NCBI GenBank assembly: GCA_031732795.1
Contig: JAVMKC010000115.1
Location: 124,001 to 188,000, forward strand
Direction of reading: 5' to 3'
Origin: Accumulibacter sp031732795
GTDB lineage: Bacteria > Pseudomonadota > Gammaproteobacteria > Burkholderiales > Rhodocyclaceae
Length of the DNA stretch: 64,000 nucleotides
In this document: in pieces, positions 51,935-61,170 of the stretch
How positions within the stretch are numbered: the first letter of the stretch is position 1
How the letters are laid out: the number at the start of each line of letters is the position of its first letter
Translations under genes and position numbers: made by a program
The notes under the pieces: generated by a model
Told to the model about the DNA's origin: nothing
The model's input: the letters and a program-made list of their open reading frames with translations, nothing else
The model's database searches: none

Positions 51935-53037
51935 CGATCGTTGCCGAGTAATTGATCGACGTCGCGCAGGAACTGGTCGATGGTCGCTGGGCGCATGTCC
52001 CAACCGCACATCAACCGGACGCCGCCGGCACCGATGAAGGTGTAGAACAGCCAGCCGCGGGCACGAAGCTGTTGTTCGATTGCCGAAGGAATCTGCACGA
52101 AAACGGCGTTTGATTGCACTGGAAAGAGCAGCGGCCAGTCAGTGCGGCGAGCCAGTTCCGCCGCCAGTCGCCGGGCCATAGCGTTGGCGTGCGCGGCATG
52201 CCGCAGCCAATGGCCGTTTTCGAGTATGCCGACCCAGGGTGCGGCCAGAAAACGCATTTTCGACGCCAGTTGTCCAGCCTGTTTACAGCGATAGGCAAAG
52301 TCTTCGGCCAGCCGACGGTCAAAGAAAACGACCGCTTCGCCGACCGGCAAGCCCATTTTCGTGCCGCCGAAGCACAGCACATCGACACCGGCACGCCTGC
52401 TCAGATCGGCTGGTGGCAGACGCAGACCGGCGACGGCGTTGGCGAAACGGGCGCCGTCCATGTGCACACGCAAACCGTACTGACGTGCCGTGGCGCTGAT
52501 TGCGTGTAATTCGTCGGGGGAATAAACGGTGCCGACCTCGCTGGCCTGGGTCAGGGTTAGCACTTTGGGTTTCGGATAATGGATGTCGCTACGGCGGGTG
52601 ACGGTCTCGACTATCGCCTCGGGAGTCAGTTTGCCGTGTTCGCCGGAAACTGGTAGCAACTTGGCGCCGTTGGAAAAAAATTCCGGAGCGCCGCATTCAT
52701 CGGTCTCGGCGTGCGCCAATGCGTGACAGACGACACTATGGTAGGACTGGCACAGCGTCGCCAGCGCCAGTGAATTGGCTGCCGTGCCGTTGAAAACGAA
52801 ATAGACGTCGCAATCGGTTTCGAACACCTCGCGCAAACGGTCCGCGGCACGCCGGGTCCATTCGTCGTCGCCATACGCGCGGGCCTGGCCGGTATTGGCG
52901 GCGACCAATGCCTGCCAGGCTTCCGGGCAGATTCCCGCGTAATTGTCGCTGGCGAATTGCTGACGCGTTTCCTTGGTTTCTTCCCCAGTCTCGGCGGCCG
53001 GGCAGCCGGCATCAGTCGCGTCGGCGCGACGATTCAC
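51931..53037 (-). CDS. ltaE: Low-specificity L-threonine aldolase
   Basis: This PLP enzyme cleaves threonine or allo-threonine to glycine and acetaldehyde. The 368-residue chain has FASDNYAGICPEAW at the active-site start, AHAETDECGAPEF, VHMDGARFANAV and the PLP lysine in DVLCFGGTKMGLPVG. A GTG at 53037 overlaps the alaS stop (GTGA), suggesting coupling; a TTG at 53055 is the alternative. The start is followed by about 30 poorly conserved residues. Confidence 0.9.
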   Translation of the reverse strand: MNRRADATDAGCPAAETGEETKETRQQFASDNYAGICPEAWQALVAANTGQARAYGDDEWTRRAADRLREVFETDCDVYFVFNGTAANSLALATLCQSYHSVVCHALAHAETDECGAPEFFSNGAKLLPVSGEHGKLTPEAIVETVTRRSDIHYPKPKVLTLTQASEVGTVYSPDELHAISATARQYGLRVHMDGARFANAVAGLRLPPADLSRRAGVDVLCFGGTKMGLPVGEAVVFFDRRLAEDFAYRCKQAGQLASKMRFLAAPWVGILENGHWLRHAAHANAMARRLAAELARRTDWPLLFPVQSNAVFVQIPSAIEQQLRARGWLFYTFIGAGGVRLMCGWDMRPATIDQFLRDVDQLLGNDR

Positions 53038-55688
53038 AGGCGCTGTTCGACCCAAGCGGTGACTGTCGCCAGTGCCGCCGGCAGTTTTGCCGGTTCGTTG
53101 CCACCGGCTTGCGCCATGTCCGGCCGGCCGCCGCCTTTGCCGCCGATCTGCCGGGCGATCATATTCACCAGTTCGCCAGCCTTGATGCGATCGGTCAGAT
53201 TCGGCGTCACCCCGGCGATCAGCGTCACCTTGCCTTCGCTGGTGGTGGCGAGCACCACCACGGCGCTTTTCAGTTTGTCGCGCAATTTGTCGATGGTCTC
53301 GCGCAAGGTATTGGCGTTGGCACCGTCTACGGTCGCGGCGACCACTTTGGCGCTACCGACCTCCGTGGCGTGGCTCAGCAGATCGTCACCCTGCGACGAG
53401 GCCAGTTTGGCTTTCAGTCGCGCCAGTTCCTTTTCCAGTGCGCGCACATTGTCCAGCACCTGCGCCAGCTTGGCCGGCACTTCAGAAGCCGGTGCCCTGA
53501 AGGCGGCCGCCGCTTCGGCCAACGTGGTCTGCTGATCCTGGATGAAAGCCACGGCCCGGTCGCCGGTCAGTGCCTCGATCCGCCGGACTCCGGCGGCGAC
53601 GCCGCTTTCGGCGACGATCTTGAACACGCCGATGTCGCCGCTGCGAGCGACATGCACGCCTCCGCACAACTCCTTTGAAGAACCGATGGTCATCACCCGC
53701 ACTTCGTTCCCGTATTTCTCGCCGAAGAGCATCATGGCTCCGGAACGCTTGGCGTCGTCGATGCTCATCATCGCCGCGTCTGCGGTGACATTGGCGAGAA
53801 TTTCGTTGTTTACCAAAATCTCTACCCGGCGGATTTCCTCGGCACTCACTGGCGCATGGTGAGCGAAATCGAAGCGCGTTTTTTCGGCATCGACCAGCGA
53901 ACCTTTCTGCTGCACGTGGCTGCCGAGCACTTCGCGCAAGGCGTGGTGCAGCAGATGTGTCGCCGAATGGTTGCGCACCGTGCGGGCCCGGGCCAGACGG
54001 TCTACCTTGGCGACCACCGCGTCGCCGACGTGTAAGGTGCCGGTACGCAGCACGCCGTGGTGGCCGAAAACTGCGGCCTGGATTTTCTGGGTATCCTCGA
54101 CGGCGAAAATCCCCTGGCTGCCGTGCAGCAGCCCGCGATCACCGACCTGGCCGCCGGATTCGGCGTAAAACGGCGTTTCGTCGAGAACGACGACGCCCAA
54201 TTCGCCTTCCTGCAGGGCATCGACTGGTGTGCCGTCACGGTACAGGCCAAGCACTCTGCCGCTGTGGTCGAGGTCGGTATAACCAAAGAAAGTGGTGCCC
54301 GGGCCGCGGTAGTCGAGGGCGGCGGCTATCCTGAATTTGCCGGCGGCGCGCGCCTGTTCTTTCTGGCGAGCCATCGCCGCGTCGAAAGCGGCGACATCGA
54401 CGCTGACGCCGCGTTCGCGGCAGACGTCGGCGGTCAGGTCGAGCGGGAAACCGAAGGTGTCATGGAGTTTGAAGGCGGTTTCGCCATTGAAGACGCGTAT
54501 GGCGTTCGTTGGACCGGTGGCCGTTGCCGTCAAGCCCTCTGGCTGGATTTTCTGCAACTCGGCTTCCAGGATTTCCATCCCGTGCTCGATGGTTTCGAAA
54601 AAGCGGCTTTCCTCCTGGCGCAGCACCTCGATGATCCGCTGCTGGCCGTGGACCAGTTCGGGATACGCCTGGCCCATTTCGGCGACCAGATCGGGAACCA
54701 AGCGGTGGAAGAAGGCGCTGCGCGTACCGAGCTTGTAGCCGTGGCGGATGGCGCGACGGATGATCCGCCGCAGCACGTAGCCGCGTCCTTCGTTGCCCGG
54801 AATCACGCCGTCGGCGACCAGGAAGGAGCAGGCGCGGATGTGGTCGGCCAGCACGCGCAACGACGGACTGTCGCTTTGTGCCATTCCCGTTTCGCGCGCC
54901 GCGGCGGCGATCAGGCGCTGGAAAAGGTCGATTTCGTAATTGCTATGTACGTGCTGCAGTACGGCGGCCGTCCGTTCGAGACCCATGCCGGTGTCGACCG
55001 ACGGTTTCGGCAGCGGGTGCATCACGCCGGCTTCGTCGCGGTTGAACTGCATGAATACCAGATTCCAGATTTCGATGAACCGATCGCCGTCTTCGTCAGG
55101 CGAGCCGGGCGGCCCGCCGGCGATTGCTTCGCCGTGATCGTAAAAAATTTCGGTGCACGGTCCGCAGGGTCCGGTATCGCCCATCATCCAGAAATTGTCC
55201 GAAGCAAATCGGGCCCCTTTGTTGTCGCCGATGCGTACCACGCGTTCCGACGGGACGCCCACCTCGCGGGTCCACAGCGCGTACGCTTCGTCGTCTTCGG
55301 CATAAACCGTCACCCATAAGCGCTCGGCCGGCAGGCGATAGACGTCGACCAGCAGTTCCCAGGCGTAACGGATGGCATCACGTTTGAAATAGTCGCCAAA
55401 AGAAAAATTGCCGAGCATTTCGAAGAAAGTATGGTGTCGGGCGGTGTAGCCGACGTTTTCCAGATCATTGTGCTTGCCGCCGGCGCGGACACATTTTTGC
55501 GAGGTGGTCGCCCGCAGGTAAGGCCGCTGATCGAAACCGAGGAAAACGTCCTTGAATTGGTTCATTCCGGCGTTGGTGAACAGCAGCGTCGGGTCGGCGT
55601 GGGGTACCAGCGAACTCGATGCCACGATCTGGTGGCCTTTGGAGGCAAAAAATTTCAGAAAGGTGTCGCGAATTTCGGCGCTGTTCAT
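53034..55688 (-). CDS. alaS: Alanyl-tRNA synthetase
   Basis: AlaRS charges tRNA-Ala. The 884-residue length is standard. The catalytic domain starts IRDTFLKFFASKGHQIVAS with DPTLLFTNAGMNQFKD. The editing domain has the zinc motif HSATHLLHHALREVLG and C...H in KELCGGVHVARSGDIG, and the C-terminal C-Ala domain ends GGKGGGRPDMAQAGG. The ATG at 55688 sits 9 bp after AGGGA; an ATG at 55694 would add two residues. It heads an alaS-ltaE-nudix coupled unit. Confidence 0.97.
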   Translation of the reverse strand: MNSAEIRDTFLKFFASKGHQIVASSSLVPHADPTLLFTNAGMNQFKDVFLGFDQRPYLRATTSQKCVRAGGKHNDLENVGYTARHHTFFEMLGNFSFGDYFKRDAIRYAWELLVDVYRLPAERLWVTVYAEDDEAYALWTREVGVPSERVVRIGDNKGARFASDNFWMMGDTGPCGPCTEIFYDHGEAIAGGPPGSPDEDGDRFIEIWNLVFMQFNRDEAGVMHPLPKPSVDTGMGLERTAAVLQHVHSNYEIDLFQRLIAAAARETGMAQSDSPSLRVLADHIRACSFLVADGVIPGNEGRGYVLRRIIRRAIRHGYKLGTRSAFFHRLVPDLVAEMGQAYPELVHGQQRIIEVLRQEESRFFETIEHGMEILEAELQKIQPEGLTATATGPTNAIRVFNGETAFKLHDTFGFPLDLTADVCRERGVSVDVAAFDAAMARQKEQARAAGKFRIAAALDYRGPGTTFFGYTDLDHSGRVLGLYRDGTPVDALQEGELGVVVLDETPFYAESGGQVGDRGLLHGSQGIFAVEDTQKIQAAVFGHHGVLRTGTLHVGDAVVAKVDRLARARTVRNHSATHLLHHALREVLGSHVQQKGSLVDAEKTRFDFAHHAPVSAEEIRRVEILVNNEILANVTADAAMMSIDDAKRSGAMMLFGEKYGNEVRVMTIGSSKELCGGVHVARSGDIGVFKIVAESGVAAGVRRIEALTGDRAVAFIQDQQTTLAEAAAAFRAPASEVPAKLAQVLDNVRALEKELARLKAKLASSQGDDLLSHATEVGSAKVVAATVDGANANTLRETIDKLRDKLKSAVVVLATTSEGKVTLIAGVTPNLTDRIKAGELVNMIARQIGGKGGGRPDMAQAGGNEPAKLPAALATVTAWVEQRL

Positions 55689-55694
55689 GATCAT

Positions 55695-56220
55695 CTGTCC
55701 CTGCGCGGAGGTCGTCCAAAGAGCTCGGATTTTAACGTGAAACCTGTTCTGACAGGCTGCGGTGGGGGGATGGCCTTCACCATCCATTGATTTGAATGTA
55801 GTCGCTGAACACATCGAGAGAACATTCAGAAAAAGCGTTGCAATGGAGAACAAGTGGGCAGCCGAAGTCCGTTTGGGTCTCGGAGCGACGCATCCGAGAT
55901 TGCGCAAGACGATTCTGAAAAATTGTTGTTGACGGTGTCGGCGACGATTCAGGCTCGCCCCCCGAATACGACGGAGTGATCCATGACGTGGCCGTGACGG
56001 GCCACACGATGACAATCGAACGGGCGCGTGACGGTCCGTTCGTGTCGCCACTTAACTCGTTGCGGAAAGCGTATTGAGTCATGAGTTGGCGGCATGCCGG
56101 CCGGATGGCCTCGAAGACAGCAGATAACCGGGGTCAGCGGTTCTATTTCTGCCCGTTTAGGGCTAAAATTCTGCCCATTCCCGGCGTTGATACACGCCGA
56201 TTTTTACTTACGAGGTGCAT
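55695..56220. other. Intergenic stretch, nothing recognised
   Basis: About 525 bp between the divergent alaS and OmpA-like genes. No frame has both a ribosome site and family resemblance. It should contain the two promoters; none is obvious by consensus. Confidence 0.5.
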
Positions 56221-56685
56221 ATGGCCACACATGATGACGAAGACGAATCAGCGGGTGTAATTGCCGGCGTATTGGGGGGGATTGCCCTGTGTGTCGTGGC
56301 GGTGATCTATGCCGGTGGCGGGTTGGTGCGGATGCCGCAGGCGGTGGCCGCTGCCGAGATTGCGCCGATCGGCGAACCGTTGGCCAAGGTGTATTTCGAC
56401 CTCGGTCAAGCCAAACTGCTCGACGCTGACCAGGAGGTCGTCGCCCGGACGATGGACGCTCTGGCGGCCAAACCGAGTGCCATCGTGCTGCTTTCCGGTT
56501 TTCACGATCCTTCAGGAAACGCGCAGCAGAACGCCGTCTTGGCCAAGCAGCGTGCCGAGGCGGTGCGCGATGCGCTGGTTGCCGGCGGTGTGGCGACCAA
56601 TCGGATCAAGCTGCGCCGCCCGGAATCGACGCTGGGTAGCGGGTCGGCCGCCGAAGGGCGGCGGGTCGAGATCCGGGTCCAGTAG
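56221..56685 (+). CDS. OmpA-like domain protein, membrane-anchored
   Basis: A 154-residue protein with a short acidic start, one transmembrane segment (GVLGGIALCVVAVIYAGGGL, about 13-32) and a C-terminal OmpA/MotB-like domain (VYFDLGQAKLLDADQEVVAR, LSGFHDPSGNAQQNAVLAKQ and a final RVEIRVQ). Such domains bind peptidoglycan, here probably from an inner-membrane anchor. The ATG at 56221 follows GAGGTG. It is followed by a strong terminator. Confidence 0.85.
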   Translation: MATHDDEDESAGVIAGVLGGIALCVVAVIYAGGGLVRMPQAVAAAEIAPIGEPLAKVYFDLGQAKLLDADQEVVARTMDALAAKPSAIVLLSGFHDPSGNAQQNAVLAKQRAEAVRDALVAGGVATNRIKLRRPESTLGSGSAAEGRRVEIRVQ

Positions 56686-56740
56686 TCATCCGTTGATTCC
56701 GGGACGCTGATTCCGTAATCGATTCCGCTCCCAGCACCAG

Positions 56741-56767
56741 AAAGCGAGCCATCCGGCTCGCTTTTTT
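56741..56767 (+). terminator. Rho-independent terminator of OmpA-like gene
   Basis: A perfect 10-bp stem (AAAGCGAGCC with GGCTCGCTTT), 4-nt loop and a run of T. It is also close to the end of the convergent miaA. Confidence 0.92.
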
Positions 56768-56871
56768 ATTGCCGCTTGTCCGTCTCAGCCAGACGTTTTG
56801 TTGCGGTCGTGCTCGCGCTGAATGCGCGGTATGGCCGAGAGGGTGCGCTACACAGCGCGGTCGGCGTCGAT

Positions 56872-57825
56872 TCAGCACTGGTTTTCAGCGATGAAGTGCC
56901 CGATCCACCGGGCCAGGGTTGGTTCGAGATCGTCCGCTTCGGTATCGATGGTCTGCGGCCGCAGGACATTGTTCATCCAGGTGATTTGTCGTTTGGCCAA
57001 CTGTCGTGTGGCATAGATGCCGCGGTCGCGCAGTTCACGGCGCGGGGCGAGCCCTTCGAGCACTTCCCAGACTTGCCGGTAGCCGACGCAACGCATCGAC
57101 GGCAGACCGGCGTGCAAGGGATATGTCGCGCGCAGAGCGAGCACTTCGTCTTCCAGACCGGCGGCGAGCATGGCTGCGAAACGTTCGGCGATTCGTTGGT
57201 GCAGAATCTGCCGGTTGCCGGGCAACAGACCGATGCTGAGAAAGCGGTAAGGCGGCGGCGGGGCAGCTTCAGCGGCGAGCAGTGCTGACAGCGGCTGACC
57301 AGTCAGCCGCCAGATTTCGAGCGCCCGCTGGATGCGTTGCGCGTCGGTTGGCGGCAGGCGGGCAGCGGTTGTCGGGTCGACCCGCGCCAATTCGGCGTGC
57401 AGGGCCGGCCAGCCGCGCACGGCGGCTTCGGCGTCGATCGCCGCGCGTATCGCCGGCTCTGCTGTCGGCAGTTCGGCCAGACCTTCGCGCAACGCCTTGA
57501 AATAGAGCATCGTGCCGCCGACCAGCAAGGGCACGCGGCCGCGCCGGTGGATGTCGTCCATCGCCGATCGCGCGTCGTGACAGAAGCGCGCCGCCGAATA
57601 GCTTTGGTCAGGGTCGATCAGGTCGATCAGATGATGCGGCACACGGGCCAGCGTCGCAGCGTCGGGTTTGGCGGTGCCGATATTCATTCCGCGGAAGACC
57701 TGCGCCGAATCGACGCTGATCAGTTCGACCGGGAGGTGGCGGGCCAGCGTCAGCGCGGCGGCGGTTTTGCCGCTGGCGGTCGGACCCATCAACAGAATCG
57801 CTGGTGGCAGCGTCCGATCGTTCAT
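56872..57825 (-). CDS. miaA: tRNA dimethylallyltransferase
   Basis: MiaA adds an isopentenyl group to A37 of tRNAs reading UNN codons. The 317-residue chain has P-loop LLMGPTASGKTAAALTLA, ISVDSAQVFRGMNIGTAKP and LLVGGTMLYFKAL. Its ATG at 57825 overlaps the mutL stop as ATGA. The mutL-miaA pairing is conserved in proteobacteria, although hfq does not follow here. Confidence 0.96.
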   Translation of the reverse strand: MNDRTLPPAILLMGPTASGKTAAALTLARHLPVELISVDSAQVFRGMNIGTAKPDAATLARVPHHLIDLIDPDQSYSAARFCHDARSAMDDIHRRGRVPLLVGGTMLYFKALREGLAELPTAEPAIRAAIDAEAAVRGWPALHAELARVDPTTAARLPPTDAQRIQRALEIWRLTGQPLSALLAAEAAPPPPYRFLSIGLLPGNRQILHQRIAERFAAMLAAGLEDEVLALRATYPLHAGLPSMRCVGYRQVWEVLEGLAPRRELRDRGIYATRQLAKRQITWMNNVLRPQTIDTEADDLEPTLARWIGHFIAENQC

Positions 57826-59681
57826 CGGCCGCGCAGGAATTGACGATCGAGATCGGCCAGAGTCATGGTCATCCAGGTCGGCCGCCCGTGGTTGCAATGG
57901 TCGGCGCGCGCCGTTTCCTCCATTTGCCGGAGCAGGGCGTTCATTTCAGGCAGCGAGAGAGGACGGCGGGCGCGTAGCGCGCCCTGACAGGCGAGATTGC
58001 CGAGCAGTTGGTTACGACGGGCGGTCAGCAGTTCGCTGAGACCGTGTTCGCGCAGTTCGGCGAGCACCGCGCGCGCCAACACCGTCGGGTCGGCGGCTTG
58101 CAGCAGCGTCGGCACGCTGCGCACGGTCAGTTGCCGCGGACCGAGCGGCGCCAGATCGAAGCCGAGACGCTGCAGGCCGTCGCCATGTTCTTCAGCCGTG
58201 GCGACATCGATCTCTTCCGCCGAGAACACCGCCGGGATCAGCAGCCGCTGCGCGGTCAGTGGCGCTTCGGCCAGTGCCTGCTTGAGTTTTTCATACAGGA
58301 TCCGTTCGTGCGCCGCGTGCATATCGACGACCACCAGGCCCTCGGCGTTCTGCGCCAGGATGTAGATGCCGTGCAGTTGGCCGATGGCGTAGCCGAGTGG
58401 CGGCGTCTGCGGATCGATCCGCGGCGTGAACTCCGGCAAGGGATTTTCACTGTCGCTGGCCGTCGGACGGGCGGCCTGGGCGAAGGCCAGGTAGCGTGCG
58501 TCGTCGAGCCGTTCGCCGAGTTGCAAGGGTGATTGGTGAGCCGTGCGGAACCCGAACGCTGCCGCGGCGTTCCGCGTCGGGGTGACAGCGAAAGGAGCCG
58601 CATCCTCGTTGGCGGGGGAGGGCGTCGAACTTGCGTCAACGGAGGTGTATGTTACTGGCAGGCTTGATTCATCGCCGGGCTCTTGCGCGGCGCCGACGAG
58701 CGGGTTGCCGAGTACCCGCTGCACCGCGTGAAAGACGAACTGATGCACCGAACGGGAGTCGCGGAAGCGGACTTCGGTTTTCTGAGGATGGACATTGACA
58801 TCGACCGTCGACGGATCGATGGTCAGGAACAGGCAATAGGCCGGGTACCGGCTGCCGTGGAGCAGATCGTCGTACGCCTGTCGCAAGGCATGCGCCAGCA
58901 GTTTGTCGCGCACGAAACGGCCGTTGACGTAGCAATACTGCGTGTCGCCGCGCGAACGTGAATACGCTGGCAGCGCGAGATGGCCGCAGAGGCGCAACGA
59001 GCCGGCCAGCACGTCGATCGGTCGCGCGTGCGCCAGAAACTCCTCGCCGAGCAGCGCTCCGGCGCGGGCTTCTCCGTCACCGCGGGGCAGATGCAGTGCG
59101 ACACGGTCGTTGTGCGAGAGGGTGAACGCCACGTCGGGGTGCGCCAGGGCGATCCTCTTGAGCGCTTCGCTGCATTGGGCGAATTCGGTGGCATCGGATT
59201 TGAGGAATTTGCGCCGGGCCGGGGTGTTGTGATACAGCTCGCGCATTTCGACCACCGTGCCGCCGGCCAGTGCGGCCGGTTCCGGTTGTGCGCCGGCTTC
59301 CCCCGCCAGCCGCCAGGCGTGCGGTGTACCGGCTTGCCGGCTGGTCAGGGTGCAGCGGGCGACAGCCGCGATCGAAGCCAGGGCTTCGCCGCGGAAACCG
59401 AGCGTTCCGACACGTTCGAGGTCGGCCAACGAGGCGATTTTCGAGGTTGCGTGACGGGTGAGGGCCAACGCCAGTTGATCGGCGGCGATGCCGGAACCGT
59501 CGTCGCTGACGCGGATCAGCTTGACACCGCCTTCCTCGAGTTGCACCCGGATTGCCGAACTGCCGGCGTCGAGCGCGTTTTCGAGCAGTTCCTTGACCAC
59601 CGACGCTGGGCGCTCGACGACTTCGCCGGCGGCGATCTGGCTGATCAGGCGGTCGGAAAGCAGTTGGATCGTTGCGGACAT
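57822..59681 (-). CDS. mutL: DNA mismatch repair protein MutL
   Basis: MutL links mismatch recognition to strand removal. The 619-residue protein has the GHKL ATPase motifs (KELLENALDAGSSAIRV, VSDDGSGI, TLGFRGEALASIA) and a C-terminal dimerisation domain. The latter carries DMHAAHERILYEKL, fitting the endonuclease motif DQHAx2Ex4E apart from Met for Gln, and the CxHGRP motif (DHCNHGRPTW), so it should be an active nicking endonuclease. Species with this form usually lack MutH. The ATG is at 59681. Confidence 0.97.
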   Translation of the reverse strand: MSATIQLLSDRLISQIAAGEVVERPASVVKELLENALDAGSSAIRVQLEEGGVKLIRVSDDGSGIAADQLALALTRHATSKIASLADLERVGTLGFRGEALASIAAVARCTLTSRQAGTPHAWRLAGEAGAQPEPAALAGGTVVEMRELYHNTPARRKFLKSDATEFAQCSEALKRIALAHPDVAFTLSHNDRVALHLPRGDGEARAGALLGEEFLAHARPIDVLAGSLRLCGHLALPAYSRSRGDTQYCYVNGRFVRDKLLAHALRQAYDDLLHGSRYPAYCLFLTIDPSTVDVNVHPQKTEVRFRDSRSVHQFVFHAVQRVLGNPLVGAAQEPGDESSLPVTYTSVDASSTPSPANEDAAPFAVTPTRNAAAAFGFRTAHQSPLQLGERLDDARYLAFAQAARPTASDSENPLPEFTPRIDPQTPPLGYAIGQLHGIYILAQNAEGLVVVDMHAAHERILYEKLKQALAEAPLTAQRLLIPAVFSAEEIDVATAEEHGDGLQRLGFDLAPLGPRQLTVRSVPTLLQAADPTVLARAVLAELREHGLSELLTARRNQLLGNLACQGALRARRPLSLPEMNALLRQMEETARADHCNHGRPTWMTMTLADLDRQFLRGR

Positions 59682-59867
59682 CCGACGATTATACCGGCCG
59701 CCTTCCGGTAGAATCGCGGCTCGTCATTCGTCACCGCCCGTTCGTCAACCTCCGGCTCCGGTTGTAAGTTCCTCTTCAGGGAGATAATCTGGGGCGTAAG
59801 TGCTCCCCAGCGGTTGTGCCCGATCACGGGCGTGGATCGAAGTAAACAAACGAACGAACAGACAAAC

Positions 59868-60512
59868 ATGGATCTTCTCAACGCCTTTCTCGATCTTGTC
59901 CTGCACCTCGACAAACACCTGCTGGTCCTTGTCGAGCACTACGGTGCTTGGGTTTATGCGATCCTGTTCGTCGTCATTTTCAGCGAGACCGGGCTGGTGG
60001 TGACGCCCTTCCTGCCCGGCGATTCGCTGCTCTTCGTCGCCGGCGCGGTGGCGGCGGTCGGCGGCATGAATATCGGACTGCTGTTGGCGGTGCTGACCAG
60101 CGCCGCGATACTCGGCAACATGGTCAATTATCAGATCGGCCGTTACATCGGTCCGCGCGTTTTCCAGTGGGAAGAGTCACGGTTTTTCAATCCATCGGCG
60201 TTGGCCAAGACGCAGGCGTTCTATGAGCGGCATGGTGGCAAGGCGGTGGTGATCTCGCGATTTCTGCCGCTGTTCCGCACCTTCGTTCCTTTCGTTGCCG
60301 GCGTTGGGCGCATGGATTATGGGCGATTCACCTTCTTCAACCTGATCGGCGGCAGCGCCTGGGCCTTGTCGCTGACACTGGCCGGTTACTGGTTTGGCAA
60401 CATGCCATGGGTCAAGGCCAATCTGACGGCAGTGATCCTGGGGATCATCGTCGTGTCGCTGGTGCCGGTGGTCATCGGCTGGTGGCGGCAACGCCAGGAG
60501 ACCGCGCGATGA
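59868..60512 (+). CDS. DedA-family membrane protein
   Basis: A 214-residue member of the DedA/VTT family of membrane proteins, some of which flip undecaprenyl phosphate or phosphatidylethanolamine. The motifs VVTPFLPGDSLLFVAGAVAA, QIGRYIGPRVFQWE and SRFLPLFRTFVPFVAGVGRM are typical, with conserved Arg and Glu residues. The ATG at 59868 has no Shine-Dalgarno site; an AAAC/GAAC tetranucleotide tract lies directly in front of it. It overlaps purN by 3 bp (ATGA). Confidence 0.92.
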   Translation: MDLLNAFLDLVLHLDKHLLVLVEHYGAWVYAILFVVIFSETGLVVTPFLPGDSLLFVAGAVAAVGGMNIGLLLAVLTSAAILGNMVNYQIGRYIGPRVFQWEESRFFNPSALAKTQAFYERHGGKAVVISRFLPLFRTFVPFVAGVGRMDYGRFTFFNLIGGSAWALSLTLAGYWFGNMPWVKANLTAVILGIIVVSLVPVVIGWWRQRQETAR

Positions 60513-61168
60513 AACCGATCGATGCCGTCGTGTTGATTTCCGGCCGGGGAAGCAATTTGGCCGCGCTGCTCACCGCCGCCGATACCGGCTCGCTCGGCGC
60601 GCGGATCGTCGGGGTGATCGCCAACCGTCCCGGCGCCGGCGGCTTGCAGACCGCCGCCGAACGGGGGATCGCCACGGCTGTCGTCGATCATCGCCAATTC
60701 GCCGAACGCGCCGCCTTCGATGCCGCTCTGGCCGCCGCGATCGACGTTTTTTCACCGACACTGGTCATTCTCGCCGGCTTCATGCGCATCCTGGGCGAAA
60801 CGTTCGTCGAACATTATCAAGGCCGTCTGTTGAACATCCATCCTTCGCTGTTGCCGGCCTTCCCCGGCCTGGATACGCATCGGCGGGCGCTCGACGCCGG
60901 TGTCCGTCTGCACGGCTGCACGGTGCATTTCGTCACCCCGGCGCTCGATCACGGGCCGGTGATCGTCCAGGCGGCGGTGCCGGTGCTCGACGACGACGAC
61001 GAGGCGACGCTGGCGGCGCGCGTGCTGGCCCAGGAACACCGTATTTATCCGTTGGCGGTGCGTTGGTTCGCCGAGGGGCGGCTGAACGTGGTCGACGGGC
61101 GCGTCCGCCTGCGCGCGGCGCAGCGTGGCGAATCGGCGCTGATCGCGCCGGTGGTGGACGAGGTCTGA
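60509..61168 (+). CDS. purN: Phosphoribosylglycinamide formyltransferase
   Basis: PurN transfers a formyl group from 10-formyl-THF to GAR in purine synthesis. The 219-residue chain has VVLISGRGSNLAALL, FMRILGETFVEHYQGRLLNI, HPSLLPAFPGLDTHRRAL with the catalytic His and HFVTPALDHGPVIVQAAVPV. The ATG at 60509 overlaps the DedA stop. It is followed by a DUF3108 gene after 2 bp, a common neighbour in betaproteobacteria. Confidence 0.97.
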   Translation: MKPIDAVVLISGRGSNLAALLTAADTGSLGARIVGVIANRPGAGGLQTAAERGIATAVVDHRQFAERAAFDAALAAAIDVFSPTLVILAGFMRILGETFVEHYQGRLLNIHPSLLPAFPGLDTHRRALDAGVRLHGCTVHFVTPALDHGPVIVQAAVPVLDDDDEATLAARVLAQEHRIYPLAVRWFAEGRLNVVDGRVRLRAAQRGESALIAPVVDEV

Positions 61169-61170
61169 TC

